64,000 bases of DNA from the NCBI RefSeq assembly GCF_002127325.2, contig NC_035435.2, positions 12,779,893-12,843,892 on the forward strand, given 5' to 3'. The DNA comes from Helianthus annuus. Its lineage: Eukaryota; Streptophyta; Magnoliopsida; Asterales; Asteraceae. This document shows, piece after piece, positions 10,603-22,464 of this stretch; positions within the stretch are counted from its first letter, which is position 1; the number at the start of each line of letters is the position of its first letter. Position numbers and translations under genes: made by a program. The notes beneath the pieces are model-generated. The model did no database searches. It was not told where the DNA came from and saw nothing but the letters and a program-made list of their open reading frames with translations.

Positions 10603-13600
10603 ATGGAAGAGGAATTCTACAACGCGTTTGCTACTCCGATCACCATAACTCAGCAAGCAATGTTGGAAAATGGAACGGGCACTATGCAGAAACCGCCTAA
10701 ACTCATGAACATCGAGGAATATAAGGGATGGGAAGAATGGTTTGAGAATTGGGTGTAAGCAAACTATCTAGATGCTTGGGAATGTATTGAAACGAAATAT
10801 GTTAGGCCGACGAATTATGACGAAGAAGAGATTACTATCAAAGATCTTAGTGCGGATGAGAAAAAGAAATACAAGAATGAAAAGATGATGATCAGTTTAT
10901 TACAACAAGCTGTGAAAGAGGATATTTTGGTCTTATTGCAACACATTGGAAGTGCATATTCAATATGGAAAACATTAAGATACAAGTTTGTTGGAAGTCA
11001 AGAAATGATAAAGAACAAAAAATCGCTTTTGAAGAAAGAGTTTGATCTATTTCGTGGTTTGAAAAATGAGAGTACAAAGCAGATTATTGAAAGATACTGC
11101 AATTTGTTAGTCAATATGAAGAGAGTAAGCATCACCAAGGATAATGAAGAATTGATTGAGAAGCTGGCTAATGCATTGCCACATGAAACTTGGAGTACTT
11201 ACTTGATGATGTTAAGAAATAAGAAAGGGTTTAACAATCTAACTTTGAGCAAGTTCATTGAGAAATTGGAAGCTCAGGAAATGGAACAAAGGAAGTTTTC
11301 AAGAATGAAAGACTTCGATGGTGAACAAGATATCAGTTTGTATTACAAAGGAAGTATCGGTGATAAGACAAACGTGTCACCAAAAGTTGAAACTGTATTC
11401 AACGCAAAGAGTTCATCGGGAAGTTCTTCTAAAGGGTCAAACAACAAAACAAGTTTTTCATCATTTCTGTCATTTGATCCTAACCTTTCTGCAACAAAGA
11501 ATGGCAAGAAGTTACAATGCAATATTGTATTGAATCTTGAGGATGATCAAGATTACACAGAAGAAGTTGCAAAAAGCCACATGTCTTTGTTGGGGACTGT
11601 TTTAGAGTCGTATGGGAGTTTTGTAGCAGGAAGGATCGGGAATCCAATGCTTACAAAAGAGGATTACGATCAAATAGATGCTGAGGAGATGGATAATGGA
11701 CATAAAATGGTATTTGGTGAGTGTTTTGAGAGGAGCTGAGAAATTCAAACAAATCACAAGAAGAGATGACCTCCGTGATGCTAATGTTTCTACTTTAGGT
11801 TTTGATAAATCTAAAGTTACTTGTTTTCGTTGCAGGGAAAAAGGACACTTCAAGAGGGAGTGCACTAATCGCGAAGCAAGTGGAGCTCAAAATCCGTTCA
11901 ACAATAATGACTATTATCGGAAAGCGATCTACCATCAAGTTGCTCAACAATCAAATCAACAAGAACCACAAGTTGCACATGGGAGGAAGGTGATTGAAGA
12001 GTCTTCAAAGAGAGCATGTATGGTGAATCATGATGAGAAGAAATCGTCAACAGGATTCAGTTGGGACAAACATGTTTCAGCTGATGGTAAAGCATGTTTG
12101 ATAGATCAAGATGATGAAAAGTTACTTGAAGGTTTTAGTTGGGATGATTATGATCCTAACAAAACTCCAAGTCACCAAGCTTTTGTTGCTCGAATTGAAG
12201 AAGTTAGTGATGATGATAATGATTATTATGCTAAAAGAATGGCAAAGCATTTGAAAATGATGGCAGAAAGTGATAGTGAAAATGAAAAAGCTAAAAAGAA
12301 AAAGAAAAAGGTCAACACACCTGTCAGCAGTGATAATGAGGAAGTTCCAGTGATAAAAAGAAAAGTAAAGGAAGTTCCAAAGTTCAAGATTGATGAAGAA
12401 GCTGATGTTCGAAAGATTCCAGTGAAGTGTGAAACCTGTGAGATCATGAAAAAGAAAAATAGTGAATTGATTAATAACATGAACAGGTTGAAGGAATCTT
12501 ATGATGTGCTGAACAAAGCAATGAATATGTACAATGAAACAAGCGATGAACAAGCAACAACAATGAAGACACTTCAGGGAGCTTTCATGACAAAGCAGAA
12601 AATCGTGAACAATTACATTGAGAAGTGTGCTTTGCTGGAACAAAAGCTGGAAACACAAAGAATTGAAACAGAAAGAGTTAATAGATTGTTAAAAAGTTAC
12701 TCATGTACTTCTTATATCATTGACAGGATTTATCCAACCGTTGAAGGCATGAAGGCATTTGATGAAGAAACACCTGAAGAAAAGAATTCTGAAAAGAAGA
12801 AGGAAAATGAAATGAAGATTTCCAAAACAAAGAAGGATACTAAAGTGAACAAATCTGGTAAGAAACAAGGTGTTAGTTACAACAGTTGAAGGCATGAAGG
12901 CATTTGAAGAAGAAATTTCTGAAGAAAAGAAAGTAGACACAAAGAAAAAGACTGACAAGAAGAATTCTGGTAAGAAACAAGGTTTCAGTTACAACAAGTG
13001 TCCACCCCCGCTGGAAAATGGATATTTGCCAAGAAATCCAAATTTTGAAAGAGTCGAAAAGGCAACCAACTTAGTGTGGGAGTCTGAACCGTCAGTCAAT
13101 TTGCCAGAAAACATTGATGTGACGTTTACATCATCTGACACTGATCATGAGTTCGAGTTAATAAAGAAAGTGGTCGATCAGGTGTTGGATAAAGATGAAA
13201 CAGAGGAGTCAAAGTCGGAGTCAATACCAGAGTCAAAGTCTGAATCCGACACGTCATGTTCAAAAGTCAAACATGGCAAAAGAGTTTACAATAAAGAATT
13301 CTTGTTATCAAAATCTAATTTGAATGATGAAACATTCAAAGTGGTATATACTTTGAATGATTCGGACAAATTATATTCTGATGAGGAATTTCCAATAAGA
13401 GGTGTTAAACCAAAAATGATCAAAAAGGTTTTCAAACTAACAGAAATTAATATTTCTGAAATAAAAGATGAAAATCTTTCTGAAAAACCTAAACCTTACA
13501 CCTCAAGAGTTAAACAAAGAGAAAACAAGAAAAAGGTTACAGTTCTGGTTCTGGTTATCGAAAGAAACCAAACCATAACGGTAATTTCAAAAAGAAAGGT

Positions 13601-14410
13601 CTTGGTTTTATTCCACCAGAAAATTATAAAAATGATAAAACTTATAAACCAAAAACTGTATTTGTTTCAGGAACAAGCTCAGAGGAAGAGATGAAAAGCT
13701 CATTCTGGAAGCAATCTAACAAAGAATTCCTTGCAAAGAAGCAAGAAGAGATGAAAAATGGAGCTGAAACGAGAACCTGTTTTCAATGCAAAACAAGTGG
13801 TCATATTGCCAGAAACTATCCAAAGGCAATACAATCAAAACAGGGAGTTTCTCTTAAAATGAAAGAAAAGATTGTTGAAGATAAACCACCAACTGAACCG
13901 TTTGTTGTTTTCAATAATTCAAAATTTGAGGTTGGTGAGTGTTCAAAAATGTTTTACAAGAAAAAAACAAATCTTGGCACCCAAAAATGGGTTGTTAAGA
14001 AATCTGATGAAAGTTCTAGCAATGATTCTAATTTGTCAAAATCAAAGGAGCTATCTTCTGGCGATGAATCTGATTCCACAAAGTCAGAGGAGCCACAAGA
14101 TGAATTAAAAGGTGAAAAACCAGTACCTCCAATGGATGGTGCAAATTTTCCACCATTGAGGGCTGAAAATTTTAAACAAAAAGATGGTAAAGTTGAGATT
14201 TCAAATCAATTCTTTTCCGAAAAGAAAAAAATTGATGTTGAAAAAGCCTTTAACCCCAAAGTGAAACACATCTTTGGAAAAATGGTTGACAGAAAAGTCA
14301 AAGGGGTTAAAGAGTTCTATGAGAAGAAGATGGTAGGTAAGAAACCGAGTGTTGGTAACTCGGTATCACCCAAGGCTGGTCAGGCTTGGGTTGATATATT
14401 CTTTGACTGA
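10603..14410 (+). pseudogene. gag: element B gag (copia UBN2-type), broken
   Basis: Nucleocapsid/capsid precursor of a copia element. It starts MEEEFYNAFATPIT and has the gag-polypeptide (UBN2-like) region with W-rich N-terminus, LLKKEFDLFRGLKNEST and YCNLLVNMKR. A CCHC knuckle CFRCREKGHFKREC lies at about 11821-11862. A long Lys/Glu-rich coiled-coil-like part follows, then a second knuckle CFQCKTSGHIARNY (about 13777-13818) whose last Cys has become Tyr. The frame is broken by an in-frame TAA at 10756-10758, a small insertion near 11693-11702, a tandem duplication at 12740-12995 and a shift near 13535. It ends at WVDIFFD. Not functional here; it was the only protein of this element. Confidence 0.85.
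12740..12995 (+). repeat. 145-bp tandem duplication inside B gag
   Basis: Copy 1 begins GTTGAAGGCATGAAGGCATT at 12740, copy 2 at 12885. Both run to the GGTAAGAAACAAGGT...AGTTACAACA text. Copy 2 is about 33 bp shorter. The duplication throws the downstream gag out of frame. Confidence 0.85.
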
Positions 14411-15392
14411 AAAACCTGACTTGCCGGAGCTCCCAGGTTGGTAAGAGTGGAGCAGGAATCGGCATCATTATTTGTATCAGGTTTGATTGGTTTGGTCTAC
14501 AAGTGGTAAATCAGGGACATTAAGTTGTACTTGATTTTCTACAAATGGTATGTTTGGTTTGTGAACCTACAAGTGGTTGAATACAATGTGATGAGTTTTC
14601 CCCTATAAGAGGTAAAATCAACAAAACTAATTTTCCAGAAAAACCATTTTGATTAAAACAAAATTAAGTGTTTTGAAATCTTAATGGGAAATAGTTTGTT
14701 GAGAGGGGGAGTTCTGATTGTTTATGCCAAATGAATGGCGAATTGAAGCAATTCAACTGTTGCCAGTTTCTTGTACAGTTTGTTTTCAAGTTTCTTTAAA
14801 TGTTTTTGAATTTTAGGAGGAGTAAGAAAATTTCAGAAAATCCAAAAACATTAGAAAATTTGAAAAAGCCAAAAACATGATAAAATGAAAATGAGTTTTG
14901 TTGTAAAAAGAGGAAATGCTAGTACATCAGTGGACTATCACAACATGCTAAAGATTTGGAAAGTAAAATGTGATAAACAATCTCACTGTGGATATGCCAG
15001 TAGGTTTTTATACATTTAGTAGATTGTTTTCGAGATATAAACCTAAATTCAAACTTGCTTATGTCGTGGGGAACATTTCTCGGATATATGGGTAACCCCC
15101 GAAATCTTGATTGAAAGGTCCCTCTTTCTGAGATACTAGGTCTTTATACTCAGTGATATCTGGGGTATTATCCCGGGACTTCTGATTTTGCGGAAGCAAT
15201 GGCCTAGTCCCCGTATAATACTTTCTGCTTGCTTGAAATATAGCGTTGCCCTTAGTACAAAAAATTATGAAATATTGAAAAATGCTAATCATGTGCTGTT
15301 GAAGAAAAGATTCCCTAAAGGGAACACACCTAAAGTCGAACCATCATCTCTCTGCATGAACAGAAGTTCTGACTTGAGCTCTCATCGTTTCG
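14411..15392 (+). other. element B interior, non-coding
   Basis: This stretch lies between the end of gag and the insertion of C. It contains CTACAAGTGGT motifs (near 14500 and 14570), GAGAGGGGGAGTTCTG at 14699 resembling a second polypurine tract, and several AAAATCCAAAAA-like words. I find no pol similarity. An open frame at 15188-15454 runs into the LTR of C and is not a gene. Confidence 0.6.
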
Positions 15393-15846
15393 TGTTGGTG
15401 CATGTTTGTGACAACAACTTAGATTTGGTCTTTGGATATATTGTAATTAGTTAAACGATAAACAGTTAGCGGGTTTAGCTTTGTAATAGTGAATTAAGAG
15501 TGATTGGGCCAAACCAAACCCACATATGGGGAGTGGTTTGCGAAATGGGCCTTGCCCATGACCTAGCCCATATGCAAAGCTTTGTCCTATATAAACAAAG
15601 CTTAGCATTAGGGTTTAGGTTAAACTTCTAATCACCTTAATCATCTTGGAGAGAATTCGTGAAAGACAAAGGCTTGGACGAATTTGGAGATCTTGATTGA
15701 TTGTAATCGTTTGAAGATAATTAATAAAGATCGGGTTTAAAGTGATTCTTGTTCTACTCGTTTTCGTGAAATCTGATCTAGGGGATTCCGCACTCTAGGT
15801 TAGATCGACGATTCTGTTATGATCCGCACGGTTACGGGGACCTACA
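15393..15846 (+). repeat. element C 5' LTR
   Basis: 454 bp, TG...CA. TATA box TATATAAA at 15588-15595. The first 97 bp of U3 appear identical in element D, apart from three or so changes confined to this 5' copy. Confidence 0.94.
15588..15595 (+). promoter_or_regulatory. TATA box of element C 5' LTR
   Basis: TATATAAA in TCCTATATAAACAAAGC, about 190 bp into the LTR. It is conserved in the 3' LTR (about 20661-20668). Confidence 0.7.
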
Positions 15847-15848
15847 AT

Positions 15849-15860
15849 TGGTATCAGAGC
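15849..15860 (+). other. primer-binding site of element C
   Basis: TGGTATCAGAGC, 2 nt after the LTR; initiator tRNA-Met type. Confidence 0.9.
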
Positions 15861-16674
15861 GTTCGGCTCTTAATTTGCTTGGTTCAGAATCGTTTTCTGC
15901 AGAAAATCGACGTTTTTGGGAGTTTTTGGAGGCTGTGTTCGTGTTCTGCTGCTGTTTTCGGATAAACTGCTTGGATTTCGGACCATTACTGATAGAAATC
16001 TTGCATTTCGGATCAATTTCGGACCAGAAACAAGCATTTTGGACTAGAAACAGGCAATTTCGGATAGAAATCAAGCAATTTCGGACCATTTCGGATTCAC
16101 TGGCTTGCATTTCGGATCAAAACCTGCATTTCAGACTAGATTGACCTGCATTTCGGATCCACAGGCTAGCATTACGGATTAGACTGTTGATTTTGGATCA
16201 GTAGGTGATTGATTTCGGACCAGAGTGTTCCATTTCGGATCTGACTAGTGCATTTCGGATAAAAAGGTGTTCATTTCGGATAATCATCACCATTTCGGAC
16301 CATTCCGGATAATCATCAACATTCCTGACCATTTCGGACCCATTTCGGACCTTTTCTGATCATTTCGGAAAAGGGGGGAATTTTTCTTAGCTTGTGTAAG
16401 AAAAATTTCACAGTTTCGCGTTTAGAAAACTATCCGTAACTCGTCACACGAAACCGTTTGCACCGTTGGAATCCTTGGATTTTTAGGACAAAAAAAAAAT
16501 AAAAATTTGCACATGACTAAATTGAACGAACTCTTAAGGATGGTAATCTCGAAAAAGGTTTTCGACATTATATATCAATGGAATCGTAATCTCGAGACGA
16601 ATCTAACGGTATAATTTGGTAAAAACAGATTCCGGACAAAATTTGTACGGTTTTACCAGTCTGCTTACGTTAAA
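15861..16674 (+). repeat. element C leader with CATTTCGGAT repeats and a gag-like upstream ORF
   Basis: From about 15965 to 16380 the leader is an array of diverged CATTTCGGATC/GACCATTTCGGA words. Downstream, 33 bp (16511-16543) duplicates the gag start region (16682-16714) almost exactly. Its ATG (16513) opens a 33-codon frame with the same first residues as gag (MTKLNELLRM), ending at TAA near 16612-16614. This small frame precedes the main gag start at 16675. Confidence 0.75.
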
Positions 16675-19600
16675 ATGTCGAACATGACTAAATTGAACGA
16701 ACTCTTAAGGATGGAGCATGAGGTTGGCACAACCAACAAACCGCCTAAGATGATGAAGGTGGAGAACTACTTGACATGGAAGGATAGGTTTCAATCCTTC
16801 ATTGAATATCAGGACACTCGCATGTGGATCTGTATTGTTGAAGGGTACACAAACCCTACACATGACTTTGAAGGCAGACCTCGTGTGACAGCTTATGTGA
16901 ACATGCAGGAGAATGATAAGAAGATGTATGAGGCTGAAAAGAGAGCCTTGGCTGCTATCAAGATGTCCCTACCTGATAGCATCAAACATACCTTTAAGAA
17001 GGACACTACCTCAAAGGAAATATGGGATGCACTAGAGAAGAGATATGAGGGAAATCCTGATGTCAAGAAGAACAAAGTTGATCTACTGAAGAAACAGTTT
17101 GCTGTGTTCAAGTATATGAAGAATGAGTCACTTGAGGACATCATCACTCGATACTATCATCTGATGTCAGAATTGGATAATTATGATGTAGACTGCTATA
17201 CTGACATAGAGAAAAATGACAAGCTGCTTGATGCTCTACCTGCTAAATGGGATATCTACACTCTCATGATCAAGGGAGAAGCAGATTATGACACAAAAGA
17301 ACTAGAAGAAGTTGTTGGAAAGCTAAGAGCTTATGAGCTCAGTATGAAGAAGAAGGACACTGGATATGATCAGGTTCAAGATCCAGGGATCTACAATGGG
17401 CTTACATCTTCTTCATCACATGATGCTTCTAGCGACTCTGCTACTGCATTTCTTTCATGTGACAGTGAGCAGGTTACAGTGAATGAGGATGGTGATGTGT
17501 GTTTTGTGGCTGCTTCAGGAGGATCAACAGGAGCCAAAAGAACATCAGTTGTTAAGCAGAGTAGTAGTGTAAAGTCGATGCCTATGAGCGTGAAGTCTGC
17601 TGAAGAACATCTTGCTCTACTTGCTTCGTTTGTTGCGTCATATGAGAACTACATTCAGGGGAAGATATCTGATCCTGCAACTTTAGATGAAGATTATGAT
17701 TAGATTGACCCTGATGATCTAGAAGAGATGGATTTACAATGGCAGATGGCCATGATTTCAAGACGTGTGAAGAGGTTCATGAACAGAACTGGAAGGAAGT
17801 TTGTAGGAAAGAGTGTTGGTTTTGACAAGGCCAAAGTCAGGTGCTTTAACTGTCAGAGTTATGGTCACTTCGCTAGGGAATGTCAGAAACAAAAGCATGA
17901 GACTTCGAGTCAGAGTTCAAACAACAGAAATGCATCAAACAACTCTAACTCAAGGGCATTGATCTCTACTGCAAGAGAAGGTTCATATGACTGGAGTGTT
18001 CACTTGGAAAATGATGAGAATGTCACTCAGGCATTTATGGCAGAGATTGTGCCAGTTGATGAGGGTGAAGCTACAGTAGATGATGCTAAAGTTGAGAAAA
18101 AGGGTGAAGCTGAGGTAGATAAGGCCGATCAAGCAACAGATGCTGAAAAAGAAAAGCCGCAGTCTGAGCATGAAAGGGAAGATGAAGAGAAAGATGAAAT
18201 CATCAAAAGACTGGGAGCTCAACTTGCTGCTCTTATGGCCAACTCAGAAAAATCGGCAGGAGAGGTAAGTAACTCTACTACTTCTGTTTGTTTAAAGTGT
18301 CGTGAATTACAGGGTGAAGTTGACAGGTTGTTAACTCAAAACAAAAGTCTGGTGAGCGAAAAGTCTAACGTAAAAGAATCAAATTTCTTTGCTAAAAGAA
18401 ATGAGTCATCATATTTGAAAAAGATAAAAGGTTATGAAGCTGAAATTGAAGTTTTAACCTGCAAATTAAACGAAAAACTTCAAGTCATAGACTTAGCTCA
18501 TGACATGATGGCTAAGAAAACAAAAGAGATTTCTGAAAAATGCAAAGAGTTGTCAGATGCACAACTCAAAATTGTTGACCTTGAAAAGAAATTAGGTTAA
18601 TTCAGGGATTCTACTTTTGTTATGAAACACGTGATGGGTGGGTTAAAGAAGAGTAATGACAAGAAGACTGTGGGATTCCAGGGCTTTAATGAAGTCCCAC
18701 CTCCTCTTAGTCATAACTATTCTTTCTTACCTGATGAAGATGAGTTCACAGACTTTTTGTCAACATCACCAAGTAGTTTCACATCCAGTCAAGGTGATTT
18801 GTTTGTAGATAATGATGCTAAGAAGGAAAATAACAGCAAACCTGTTTTGAAAAAGAAAAATACACCTTCTAAAAACAAAAATCAAACTCTTGTTAAAAAG
18901 GTTAATTTTGTTCAAGGAAGTGACATGAAAAACGAAACAGCTGTTATAGAAAATGAATCAAATGTAGAGTTTGCTAAAAACAAACACCAAGAAAAATCTG
19001 AAACTAAGCAAACTGAACCTTCTAAGGCATCATCATCAAAACCAGAATCTAGTTCAAAGGCTTCAGGTGAGAAGTCTTCGAAAAAGAGATCGTGCTTCAA
19101 ATGTCACACAAAGGGACATGTAGCTAGCTGCTGTCCTAACAAAAAGATTGACGCACAAGTTAGTGAGAAACAAAGAGGGAAGTCACCAGAGAAGAGTGGT
19201 GATAAAAAGGAGAGACAAGCTAACTCTCCAAAGAAATCTGCTCTAAAGCAACAACAGGGTGTTGCTGGTGGGGTAGATAAGGCTGAAAAAGGAACTCCTC
19301 AAGTTCCTCATTTTCAAAGAAATCAACCTAGATTTCAGCCTGAATCTACATCAGGCAGATATGAGAGACCTAGAAGTAGTTCACCAAGAATGAACAACCA
19401 AAATTCAAATAATTTCAGAAGTCAAGGTCAATATCAAAATCGATACCAAAATAATGGTGGTCGAACTTTTTATAACAATGGCTTTAGGAATTACAACAAT
19501 CAAGCTTATTGGAATCAAAACTCAAGGTTTCAAAGGTCACAGAGTCCAAACACATATAGGAACCCTCAGGACCAGAGACCTTATGGAAATCAGACCCCAT

Positions 19601-19725
19601 TTCCATCAACAAGTCCAAGATCCAAGACTCCAGTTAGGAGTGATGGATATTGGATGGATGTTTAAGTAGTTGGTGAATCTGGACGACCCAAGACCATCAA
19701 GGCTTGGGTCCCCCACTCTAACTAA
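16675..19725 (+). pseudogene. gag: element C gag (copia), three internal stops
   Basis: Copia capsid/nucleocapsid precursor in a single frame of about 1017 codons. The UBN2-type capsid region (LLKKQFAVFKYMKNES, DKLLDALPAKWDIYT) is in the first 230 codons. A first CCHC knuckle CFNCQSYGHFAREC follows, then acidic and coiled-coil sequence. A second knuckle CFKCHTKGHVASCC precedes a Gln/Asn/Arg-rich tail ending in WVPHSN. In-frame stops are TAG 17701-17703 (elements B and D read on through the matching region; B has Gln), TAA 18598-18600 and TAA 19663-19665. Otherwise the frame is unbroken, so these are recent nonsense changes. The next in-frame TAA (19723-19725) also exists in D and is probably the natural gag end. 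Confidence 0.88.
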
Positions 19726-19740
19726 TCTTTTGGTTGGTGT

Positions 19741-20405
19741 GTGCAGGAGCTGCTAAGGAGGATTATCAACTTATGGTATGTTGATAGTGGCTGCTCCAGG
19801 CACATGACGGGGGATGCGAGGTTGTTTTCTGAATTCGAAGAATATGATGGTGGACATGTTAATTTTGCTAGTGCTAAAGGTGGTAGGATTACTGGACGAG
19901 GAAAAGTGACGAATGGGAAGATCACGTTGGACAAAGTGAACTATGTTGAGCAGCTGAAACACAATCTAATGAGCGTGTCACAAGTCTGCGACAAGGGTCA
20001 CTCGGTCCACTTTACAAATACTGAAGCATTGGTGTTGAAACCGGGTTTGGTCATTCCGGACGATTGGATAGTGATGCGTGCACCAAGGAAAAATGACACT
20101 TATGTCATGGACATGGGTGCCAAGGATCCAACTACTACGGTGGCATGTTTACTGTCAAAAGCATCTGAAGCTGAATCAATGTTGTGGCACAGGCGCATGG
20201 CCCATATTCACTACCGCAAAATGAACTACATTATTAAAAATGAGCTAGTGAAAGGGGTTCCATTGCTGAGGTTTCAAGTGGAAGATAAATGTCTTCCATG
20301 TCAAAAGGGAAAACAACACAAGAAACCTCATAAGTCTAAAACAGTAAATTCCATTAATGCCCCTTATGAACTACTTCACATGGATCTATTCGGTCCAGTG
20401 AACGT
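19741..20405 (+). pseudogene. pol: element C pol fragment: protease and integrase N-terminus
   Basis: The aspartic protease motif WYVDSGCSRHMTG is present (Asp codon at 19792). The GAG-pre-integrase zinc region follows, with LWHRRMAHIHYRKMNYI and CLPCQKGKQHKKPHKS. The integrase core begins with PYELLHMDLFGPV, whose Asp would be the first catalytic residue, and the sequence then jumps at about 20406 to non-coding 3' sequence and the polypurine tract. The integrase DDE remainder, RT and RNase H are absent. The reading frame matches that of gag across the TAA at 19723. Not able to support its own transposition. Confidence 0.9.
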
Positions 20406-20455
20406 AAGGAGCATTGAGATTCTGAAGACTGAAGTTTCCTTTGCGAGCTATTGTC

Positions 20456-20465
20456 AGGGGGAGTT
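20456..20465 (+). other. polypurine tract of element C
   Basis: AGGGGGAGTT directly before the 3' LTR; plus-strand primer site. The same text precedes the 3' LTR of element D. Confidence 0.85.
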
Positions 20466-20918
20466 TGTTGGTGCATGTTTGTGACAACAGCTTAGATTTG
20501 GTCTTTGGATATCTTGTAATTAGTTAAACGATAAACAGTTAGCGGGTTTAGCTTTGTAATAGTGAATTAAGAGTGATTGGGCCAAACCAAACCCACATAT
20601 GGGGAGTGGTTTGCGAAATGGGCCTTGCCCATGACCTAGCCCATATGCAAAGCTTTGTCCTATATAAACAAAGCTTAGCATTAGGGTTTAGGTTAATCTT
20701 CTAATCACCTTAATCATCTTGGAGAGAATTCGTGAAAGACAAAGGCTTGGACGAATTTGGAGATCTTGATTGATTGTAATCGTTTGAAGATAATCAATAA
20801 AGATCGGGTTTAAAGTGATTCTTGTTCTACTCGTTTTCGTGAAATCTGATCTAGGGATTCCGCACTCTAGGTTAGATCGACGATTCTGTTACGATCCGCA
20901 CGGTTACAGGGACCTACA
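20466..20918 (+). repeat. element C 3' LTR
   Basis: 453 bp. It differs from the 5' LTR by a handful of substitutions and a 1-bp indel in a G run. It is followed by the target duplication TTTCG. Confidence 0.94.
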
Positions 20919-20923
20919 TTTCG

Positions 20924-22019
20924 CATTTAACCCTTTACAGATATCATCTAGGTATACTCACCTGTAAGATTGAATATTGGGATATGGATATGGGAGTATA
21001 TTCAAGTGATGGGACACGCGAATAAGTTTAAGTACTTAAAACATTAATCTCATATCTCGGAACAGTTGAACTTTGTGTGAAAATTTAAGTGGATCAGTAT
21101 ACTGACAATCTAAGTGAAATGTTTAGAACTTAAAATGTTTAAAGCTTAACCGTGTTAGTGATTTGTCTCAAAAACTGAAATGATCCTCTTACACAAACTC
21201 ACAAAAATATTGTTTGTATATATTTCTTTACTGCATTTCTTTATAAAAAAAATCCAAAAAGATTTTGAGTGTGTTTTAGCATAAAATTTTGAAAAATCCA
21301 AAAAGATTTTCGACAACTGATGTTGGAGAGCTGATTTTCAAAATTCCAAGTGCTAGACATGATGAACATTTTGTGAGGGGGAGTTGGTGTATGTTTTTCT
21401 TACAAGCGGTCCTGCAAGTGCTCATCAGAAAATTTTAAATGTCAAATCATTATAATTATTCAAGTGGTCATCAGTGATTAAATTTGATTAAATCATTTTC
21501 TGATTTGTCTTCTAAAAATGATAAGTAGAGTATAAATTTGTCAATTTTTTAAATTTGTGAAATTTATTGTGTGGTAGAGATTGTGCAGGTAGGAAATCTG
21601 AGATGAGCCAGGTTCCGATACCTGAAGATTCTGTATCTAGAAAAAGCCAGATTTTGATTTCTAAACAGAATGAATGCCAGGTGACGATCCTGATTTCAAG
21701 CACAACTTGAGGGGGAGTCTGCTTACAAAAGGGGAGCCTGTAGATACAAAGAGCCAGATTCAAGTCTTGGGAAGTTGCTTAGAGCCAGGTTATGTTATTG
21801 GATCTGTGAATTGCTGATGAACTTAAAGAATCAAGAGATCTAATCAAGAGAACTGGAGAAAGATAAGAGCCAGGTTGAGACCTGAAGATGAAGACAAGAG
21901 AAGAAGAGATTGAGGATGCTTTACAGTGTCAGATTCTTCAAAGACGTTCGAAAGGATTGATAAAGACTGAAGATGCGAAGACTCGACACTGAAGACTCGT
22001 CAACATTCGAGGGAGAGTC
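20924..22019 (+). other. element B 3' interior and polypurine tract
   Basis: Non-coding. Several purine-rich GAGGGGGAGT-like words (near 21374 and 21709) precede the real tract GAGGGAGAGTC at 22009-22019. The words GAGCCAGGTT/GAGCCAGATT recur at 21607-21866 in a loosely repeated segment. No pol remnant recognised. Confidence 0.65.
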
Positions 22020-22464
22020 TGTTAGTGCATGCGTCTGTCGACTTCGTCTTGTATCGAGTCTTGTATGTAAATAGATAGATCAGGGCACATATTACAAGAA
22101 ATTGTCAAAAGTGGGCTTAGAGGTAATTCCGCACGAAATTACCCTTTGGTAATTCCGCACGGAATTAAGCAGGTAATCTCGCACGGAACTTAATTTCGCT
22201 TGAGTTCTAATCTCGCGTGAAGTATATCCGTACGGAATTAGCAGCCCTATATATAGCCTTGATTCCGTTTCATTTGTAGATTTTCCGGTCAGTGTAACGA
22301 AGTGCTGCCGAAGTGTCGTCTCGCTGTAAAGGTTTGTCAAATCAATCAAATCGAAAGTTAAAGTGATATTCTAGCTGAATTGACCTTAATACGTCTGTTT
22401 CCGCCTTTCGTATTGAGAAATAACTCTTCTGATTGACTCGTTCGGGTCTGAAAACGATCCTACA
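22020..22464 (+). repeat. element B 3' LTR
   Basis: 445 bp, collinear with 9645-10090, followed by the GATAT duplication. Many differences from the 5' copy are C/T changes at CG or CA/TG positions. Confidence 0.93.

Larger units (their letters stand above)
15393..20918 (+). mobile_element. element C: Ty1/copia retrotransposon, pol-deleted
   Basis: LTRs (15393-15846 and 20466-20918) start TGTTGGTGCATG and end ACCTACA. The flanking duplication is TTTCG (15388-15392 and 20919-20923), inside element B. The interior has gag with in-frame stops, protease, the GAG-pre-integrase zinc region and the very start of integrase. It then jumps straight to the polypurine tract, so the integrase core, RT and RNase H are missing. 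By eye the LTRs differ at about seven positions. It is the youngest element on this branch and belongs to the same family as element D. Confidence 0.94.
9645..22464 (+). mobile_element. element B: Ty1/copia gag-only retrotransposon
   Basis: LTRs (9645-10090 and 22020-22464) start TGTTAGTGCATG and end GATCCTACA. The flanking 5-bp duplication is GATAT (9640-9644 and 22465-22469), and the right LTR of A shows the unoccupied sequence (about 60227-60247). Apart from element C it is about 7.3 kb. It encodes one broken gag and no protease, integrase, RT or RNase H that I can find, so it is a non-autonomous gag-type element. By eye its LTRs differ at about 15 positions, more than those of C nested within it. 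Confidence 0.93.

Noticed and set aside
12122..12958. Reverse-strand frames rich in Phe and Leu
   Set aside because: They are antisense shadows of the Lys/Glu-rich gag of element B.
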